64,000 nt of DNA from Endomychus coccineus (Eukaryota > Arthropoda > Insecta > Coleoptera > Endomychidae), in assembly GCA_958510875.1 (NCBI GenBank), contig OY294072.1, forward strand, positions 1,550,001 through 1,614,000, written 5' to 3'. Both the position numbers and the translations under genes were made by a program. Shown one piece after another: positions 57,801 through 64,000 of this stretch. Below the pieces are notes generated by a model. It was given only the letters and a program-made list of their open reading frames with translations, had not been told where the DNA came from and searched no databases. Each line of letters starts with the position of its first letter. Positions within the stretch are counted from its first letter, which is position 1.

Positions 57801-57948
57801 CACGAGATAAAACATGTGCATGAATGTACTACCTATTCACTTTTTACACCTTATGTATTCAACAGTCTTATAACTTCAATTTTACAGTGTGATGAATAAT
57901 GAGTAGATATCATTATTATCACTTGCATTTCATTCCTCATCTGACCAT

Positions 57949-57994
57949 CATAGTTCGTGAACGATGATGACGTCATCATCGTTCGTGAACTATG
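57949..57994. promoter_or_regulatory. 46-bp palindrome, right, copy C
   Basis: CATAGTTCGTGAACGATG, GATGACGTCATC centre, CATCGTTCGTGAACTATG. It lies inside the right repeat, beside the E-box array and ATPase gene; further CRE-palindrome units continue to about 58,195. Confidence 0.7.
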
Positions 57995-59048
57995 GTCGCC
58001 GGATTGAATCAGTTACTGTCATCGGTTCGAAGCAGTGACGTCATCATCGTTCGTGAATCATGGTCGCCGGATTGAATCAGTTACTGTCATCGGTTCGAAG
58101 CAGTGACGTCATCATCGTTCGTAAACTATGGTCGCCGGATTGAAACAATGAATGCCTCCCGTGACGTCATCATCGTTCGTAAACTATGATCGCAGGATCT
58201 TCAATTCAATGAAATTAACATTCTGCATATCAAGACTTTTCATTTGATACCTATAAAGCTATGGTTGACATTCATAGATCCGTCATGATAGTTCGCGTGT
58301 AAGATGCTTCATGGATCCACCACGTCACGCCCTCCAAGACGCGACATGACACCTCGATGAAGACCTCCCATGACAGACACCATGACAACTCTTTCCCCCA
58401 CCATGATGCTCTATGGTTTTGAGTTGGGTTAGCTCTATAACCTTCAGCTCTATGGTACGTGATAGCCACCATGACACCTTGTGACAGACACTCCGTCGAA
58501 GTGACAGACACCATATCTCACCGCGTGACAGATCATGTGATTTCAAAACCGTACGAGTCGCATGAGTCGGACGAGTCAAACCGGTGGCGACACCTCCACG
58601 AAGCAGCCTGTACCCATAGCCCACCATGACAGCTTTCACGTGGTGGCGACACCTACACGAAGCAACCTGTACCTTTGATTCGCCATGACAGCTGTCACGT
58701 GGTGGTGACCCCTACACGAAGCAACCTGTACTTTTGGTCCGCCATGACAGCTGTCATGTGGTTGCGACATCTCCATGAAGCAGCTTGTACCTTCGATGAC
58801 AGCTGTCACGTGGTGGTGACATCTTCATGAAGCAGCCTGTACCTTTGGACCAAGGGTAGAGATTGTTTCCTAGAGGTGGCGGAGCCCCCTCCACGAAGCA
58901 GTCTGTACCTTGGGTCCACCATGACAGCTGTCATGTGGTTGTGACATCTGCACGAAGCAATTTGTACTTTAGGACCTCCATGACAGCTGGATCTTATGGT
59001 CACCATGACAGCTGTCACTTGGTGGCGACATCTCTACGAAGCAATCTG

Positions 59049-59330
59049 TACCTTATGGTCGCCATGACAGCTGGACCCTATGGTCGCCATGACAGCTGAA
59101 CCTTATGGTCGCCATGACAGCTGGTCCTTATGGTTGCCGTGACAGCTGGTTCTTATGGTCGCCATGACAGCTGGTCCTTATGGTCGCCATGACAGCTGGT
59201 CCTTATGGTCGCCATGACAGCTGGTCCTTATGGTCGCCATGACAGCTGGACCTTATGATCGCCATGACAGCTGGACCTTATGGTCGCCACGACAGCTGGA
59301 CCTTATGGTCGCCATGACAGTTGTACCTTA
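59049..59330. repeat. 25-bp CAGCTG repeats, right (11 regular units)
   Basis: GACAGCTG recurs at 59,066, 59,091 and every 25 bp to 59,291, then as GACAGTTG at 59,316. Homogeneous units suggest recent local expansion. Confidence 0.85.
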
Positions 59331-59527
59331 GGGCCGCCATGCTGTCATGTGTTAGTCACGTGACTCTGTACATGTGACACACTTTTTATACACACCCTGT
59401 ATACTCTTTACAAATAAAATCCTTATCACCTACATCCTTTCAAAACTGATAAGGACAAGCTCACACCGGATGCACATCGACAGCTAGACCGGATATCCTG
59501 TCGCAGGACGCGCCCAGTTTATCTACT

Positions 59528-59533
59528 GATACT
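59528..59533. repeat. Target-site duplication GATACT, right of copy C
   Basis: Direct match to 46,922-46,927. Confidence 0.8.
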
Positions 59534-59828
59534 TGCAGCGACATCTACAAACGAAGGGTTGTGTCATATACAACGAAGAACATAAATAAACAGGAATCTG
59601 ATCTCATACTAAATTGACAACAATATCTCAATTGTTGACTAATTGTGTAAATATTATTGCTAAAAGGTTCAGAGTTATAGTGGAAGGGCACTGAGGAAGT
59701 TTCATGAGAATCGTAGTTGTTTTATAGAAGCATCGATCAACTGGATTAAATTATATATTATCACCAATTTATCCAGAAATAAACAAATTACGAATGAATG
59801 TTCTTAACAAAAGTTGTTCATAATCTAA

Positions 59829-60095
59829 TCATTCATAAAGGGAAATCAACAGTGGGGTTCTATTAAACAATTTGGGAAAATCGAAACCACGTGTTTCCAA
59901 AACGATATTAATTGCTTATATACGGAAATCGAAAAGCGTAAACAACAAATGACTTTAAGAAATCGATCAAACCAACAATTGAGTAAACGTATAGAACATT
60001 TATGGAAGAAAATCGATGAAGGTAAAGTAGGAACGAATATAATTAGTTGCATAACTTTACTCGATTATATCTCCGAAAAACTGGAAGTCATATAG
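59829..60095 (+). other. ATG-poor charged open frame
   Basis: 89 codons between stops, with one internal ATG (MTLRNRSNQQL). Reads as helical, Lys/Glu-rich (EIEKRKQQ, KRIEHLWKKIDEG) and ends LEVI. I do not recognise it. It may be an exon or a relic of a mobile element. Confidence 0.25.
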
Positions 60096-60443
60096 GTGAA
60101 AACGTAACCGTCTGTTGATAAGATGTTAAGGATCAGTTCAAACTATAATTCCGAATTATTAACATCGAATTATGAAATTTAAAACTTAGAACTTACGGAC
60201 AATTTCACGGGTTTATCCATGATTGTAAGTTGATCTTAATTGTTCAGTAGACCGCGGGGAAATTTAGCTACATTTTGATATGTAACTCGAGTAGGTGGTG
60301 TTACGCTATCCGCAATTAACTCACATAAAAACGTCAATTAGGTTCAGTGACCAGTGTGGGAAATATATTCGGACATGAACTTGATCATACGTATAACAAC
60401 GGGAGGTAAATTTGGTTGGGAACGCTGAAGTGATCTGGAAATG

Positions 60444-60475
60444 TATAAAAGGGATCGAAATCGAATTGATCATTC
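60444..60475 (+). promoter_or_regulatory. Possible core promoter (TATA + initiator)
   Basis: TATAAAA followed 26 bp later by TCATTC, which fits the arthropod initiator consensus TCAKTY. No clear gene follows, so an LTR promoter is a possibility. Confidence 0.35.
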
Positions 60476-62762
60476 TCTCAAGTTATTTCAATCAAATTAC
60501 ACATAAGTACCTAGTAGTGGCTAGTAAATCTTAATGAAGTTAGTGAAACATATCCAGTGCAATAATTAATTCGTGATATGAAGTAATGTGAATTACTGTG
60601 AGTAGTAGCAGACCTGTAGAGTCATACCTGAATCAATTACGAGTTAGCTGGTGAGTCTATTCGATGAATTTGATGCAATTGTGATAGTTCATATCATTTG
60701 AAATCTTTCAAATAATTTATTCTTCAAATTCATAATTTCGAGTCAGTGTTAGTCACAATGATGTTTAATTCAAGTAGCATACAACTTCAATAGCTTCACT
60801 AATCAGAATTTAATTCAATTTCAAATAGTAAAGTTAAATTGTTTATATAAAGCATTGGCGTACTTAGAGTATTTTTGGAATAAGAATTGGACAAGTCATC
60901 ACATTCAATTCTATAGGATTCATTACCGATTAGCTAATGCAAGTTGAAACAAACTAGAGCAATTATAGTGAATAATTACTCGTTCATGAGTGACATGTGA
61001 ATGAAAGTTCGATATAAACTGATTAAGAGTGTTGTTCAAGTCATTCATTCAATTAAAGTTATTGAAGGGCATTGTATTCGAAAGTATGTGGAGTCAATGT
61101 AATTAGGGTAATTACATATCATATGAACATATTCTGAGGAGTACAATTGGTTTGAACTGTATATAGATTATAAATGATAGTGAGGACTTACATTTTTGGA
61201 TTGATAGTAATTTTGCAACTTTATCAATTACTGTATATTTAGGTTAAGGATTTATTGCATATTATAACATTTATTGAGAGGGCAAGTTATTCTATAGCTT
61301 TGAGAGTTGTTCAATTGTTAATTTAAACATCTTGTCAAACATATTCATTATTAAAGATTCACTAGAATCATTGTTCGCCCCGGAATCTCATATACTATTC
61401 ACACAACGGTATTGGTTGTGATATCAATTTATTTATTACTTCAAATAAAAATTTTTAGTAAAATTGAACCTATGATTTTATTACACCAATATCATCACTT
61501 CCAACCAGACCCAAACGGGGAACGAAATGTATTTTAATAATAATTAGCGAATAACCTAATTTCAATATAAAATAACAATTATTTTTAGTCAAAGTACAGC
61601 TACTTTTTCATCTATCGATTATTAATATTTTCTTATTGATTATTTCTAACTTTCTTTTAGATGTTCATCAAAGAAAAACTATCTCCACTGAACGCACAAG
61701 TCTACAAAATCCAACAAGTAAATTAAAATCATATTCCATATACATTTATTATTGTTATATTATGTACATTGTTGTATTTTTTTTAATTAATGAAAATTGC
61801 ATATCTATACTTCTGATATTCACATAGTGTAAAATTTTCTTAATTTTCGGGAGTTGAATAATTAAACGAAAATTTGAGAAAATGTATAACAGACAATTTA
61901 CAATCATTAATATTAACAAATTCCTCCCCCTCACTTCACCATTCCAAAAGCGTAAGAACTACTACCTTCAAATATATCCCACAGTATGGTTGAACAATTT
62001 CCAAGTGCTTCAGAATAGTAACAAATGATACTCGGTTAACAATGGTGAGTAGGTACAAGATTGAAGTAATTGTTGCAGTAAGTATACGTAAATTCTTTCT
62101 CAAAGGGTGAGAGTTTTGAAGAAGTTAATACACGTTGCCGTTCAGTCCATGAACTAATAAAATACAAACAAAACTCTTTACATTTCAGAATTCATCGAAT
62201 TGCATTTTGGGAATAGATACTTTCGATTTGTTAGAAACAGAAAGTAATTTTCCCGCATACAGAAAAAATGAACGGTTTTCTATAAGGTAACTTCCTCTGC
62301 TTACATTGAATATAGGTGGAAGGTACTTCCGAAGAAATAGAGTTTTCTTCATTCAAATAAGTAATGAAATTGATACTCGATTAATACTGGTGATGACTTT
62401 TGAACAATACATGTTGCCTTTCAGTCGATAAGCTGATACTAATTTTATATTCTTTCTTTTGAAATTGAATGATACAGAGACACATGTTACTTTTCAAGAA
62501 GTTGATACACTTGCACCCCACAATCAATGTACACGCACCTTTTACTTTTGACTTGCAATATTTTATATCCGTTGTACATTATTCTACGAGTAACGTAAAA
62601 TAAAGTTCTTTCAAATCCAGCAAAGTAGTTGTACACCGACTTCGTTGATTGAATTATATAACCTACGTCACGAATTCAAGAGAGTACTTTAGAACTACAC
62701 TTTCGATCAAGATTTGACTCCATTTCAATTTCATACATCTATGAATACCCACCACACTCTAG

Positions 62763-64000
62763 TATACTAAAATCGTTATTGGAACAGCAATTAACATGAA
62801 TTATGGTTCGGGATATTCAGAAATATGTTTCAAATTTGAATCCGGGACTAAAAATGATTTTGAAGTCCTCTTGGCTGAACGCGAACACTCCTGGATCTGA
62901 AGATGTCATATCTTCAGTTTTCGAGATGAACTCGACAATATACGAGGCGAATGAATCGTCGATCTAGACGTTTACATTGAGTATACTAAAATCGTTCTAA
63001 GAACGGCTAATGACATAAACTATGGATCGGGATGTTCAGAAATATGTTTCAAATTTGAATCCGGGAATAAAATCGATTTTAGAATTCTCTTGGCTAAACG
63101 CGTACACTCATGGATCTGGAGATGTCCTATCTTCAGTTTTCGAGATGAATGCGAAAATGTACGAAGCGAATGAATCGTCGATCTAGACGTCAACATTGGG
63201 TATACTAAAATCGTTATAAGGACAGCTATCGACATGAACTATGGGTCACGATGTTCAGAACTATGTTTTAAATTTGAATCCGGGATCAAAACTGTTTTCA
63301 ATATCCTCTTGGCTGAACGCGTACTCTCCTGGATCTGAAGATGTACAAGGCGAATGAATTGTCGATCTAGACGTTCACATTGGGTATACTAGGATCGTTA
63401 TAAGAACAGCTAATGACATAAACTATTGGTCGGTATAATCAGAAATATGTTTCAAATTCGAATCCGGGACTAAAATCGATTTTAGAATCCTTTCCGCTTA
63501 ACGCGTACACTCATGGATCTGAAGATGTCATATCTTCAGTTTTCGAGATTAACGCGACGATGTACGAGGCAAACGAATCGTCGATCTAGACGTTTACATT
63601 GAGTATACTCAAATCGTTTTTAGAACAGCCATCGACATGAACTATGGGTCGGGATATTCAGAACTATGTTATAAATTCGAAACCGGGACTAGAAATGAGT
63701 TTAGATTCCTCTTGGCTGAACGCGTACACTCCTGAATCTGGGGTTGTCATATCTTGAGTTATGGAGATAAACGCGGAAATGTACAAGGCGAACGAATCGA
63801 TGATCTAGACGTTTACATTGGGTATACTGAAATCGTCATTAGAACAGTTATCGACATGAACTATGGTTCGGGATGTTCAAAATAATGTTTTAAATTTGAA
63901 TCCGGGACGTAAGATGATTTTAGAATCCTCTTGGCTGGACGCGTACACTCCTGGATCTGAAGATGTCATATCTTCAGTTTTCGAGAGGAACGCGACGATG
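62763..64000. repeat. 219-bp tandem satellite, block 4
   Basis: Same monomer and direction as the earlier blocks, running off the right edge. It shows that copy C and its spacers sit within a larger satellite region. Confidence 0.9.

Larger units (their letters stand above)
46928..59527. mobile_element. Copy C: complete-ended Polinton-like element, 12.6 kb
   Basis: Ends AGTAGAT...ATCTACT in inverted repeats of about 1.5 kb, bordered by GATACT. It contains the full virion-type gene block on the minus strand (capsid to ATPase), an integrase, the MSV199-like gene and, on the plus strand, the membrane protein. No DNA polymerase B gene is present. Capsid, penton, protease, ATPase, DUF8207-like, MSV199-like and membrane genes carry lesions. 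The integrase, phospholipase and fibre-like genes are open. Confidence 0.85.
57888..59527. repeat. Right terminal inverted repeat, copy C
   Basis: Inverted match to 46,928-48,395, longer because of extra 25-bp units. Ends CCCAGTTTATCTACT followed by GATACT. Confidence 0.85.
59534..62762. other. AT-rich spacer right of copy C
   Basis: No complete gene. It holds an 89-codon charged open frame (59,829-60,095), a promoter-like pair (60,444-60,475), an AATAAA at 61,444 and long AT-rich stretches. Sequence from about 60,400 to 61,500 could be a diverged solo LTR, but no repeat partner is present to test this. Confidence 0.4.

Noticed and set aside
46928..59527. Bracovirus or parvovirus origin based on the phospholipase domain
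   Set aside because: Integrase, packaging ATPase, adenovirus-type protease and 6-bp target duplication fit a Polinton-like element; the PLA2 domain alone is shared by several virus groups.

Overview
The window is AT-rich eukaryotic DNA, most likely from an insect or another arthropod. The evidence is a BEL/Pao LTR retrotransposon, a 50-nt GT-AG intron, TATA-box promoters and AATAAA signals, and long fields of a ~219-bp tandem satellite. I see no ordinary host gene. Everything recognisable is mobile, viral-derived or satellite.

The main content is three related copies (A, B, C) of a Polinton/Maverick-like integrated DNA virus or virus-like transposon. Copy A (1 to ~8,532) enters from the left edge and is broken off inside its DUF8207-like gene. 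Copy B (about 8,995-20,940) is bounded by inverted arms of 2.5-2.9 kb and has lost its integrase, most of the phospholipase gene and most of the protease. Copy C (46,928-59,527; 12,600 bp) is complete in outline: inverted repeats of about 1.5 kb starting AGTAGAT and ending ATCTACT, flanked by a 6-bp target duplication GATACT.

The shared gene set is virion-like. It comprises a packaging ATPase, an inferred major capsid protein, a penton-like jelly-roll protein, an adenovirus-type cysteine protease, a phospholipase A2 protein with a hydrophobic tail, a fibre-like coiled-coil protein, a DUF8207-like protein and a small ORF overlapping the capsid start. To these are added a retroviral-type integrase with a chromodomain, an MSV199-like gene with an intron, and a small secreted/membrane protein of unknown role. 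No copy contains a recognisable DNA polymerase, although classical Polintons carry a protein-primed PolB. Every copy is decayed, with different genes intact in different copies.

Layout: A (1-8,532); flank with short repeats and tRNA-like sequence (8,533-8,994); B (8,995-20,940); spacer; satellite (21,209-46,283) interrupted by a BEL/Pao element (31,435-36,936, TSD ATGTC) and a decayed DNA transposon (37,082-40,264, inverted ends); spacer; C (46,928-59,527); AT-rich spacer with a possible promoter or solo-LTR relic; satellite again (62,763-64,000).

Non-coding structure in the viral copies is rich. A 46-bp near-perfect palindrome sits where the terminal region meets the genes in all copies. 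There are 68-bp repeats carrying CRE-like TGACGTCA palindromes, an array of 25 ACACGTGT E-boxes upstream of the ATPase gene, 25-bp CAGCTG repeats in the terminal repeats of C, and a shared TAGTATATAAA promoter motif upstream of the ATPase and penton genes.
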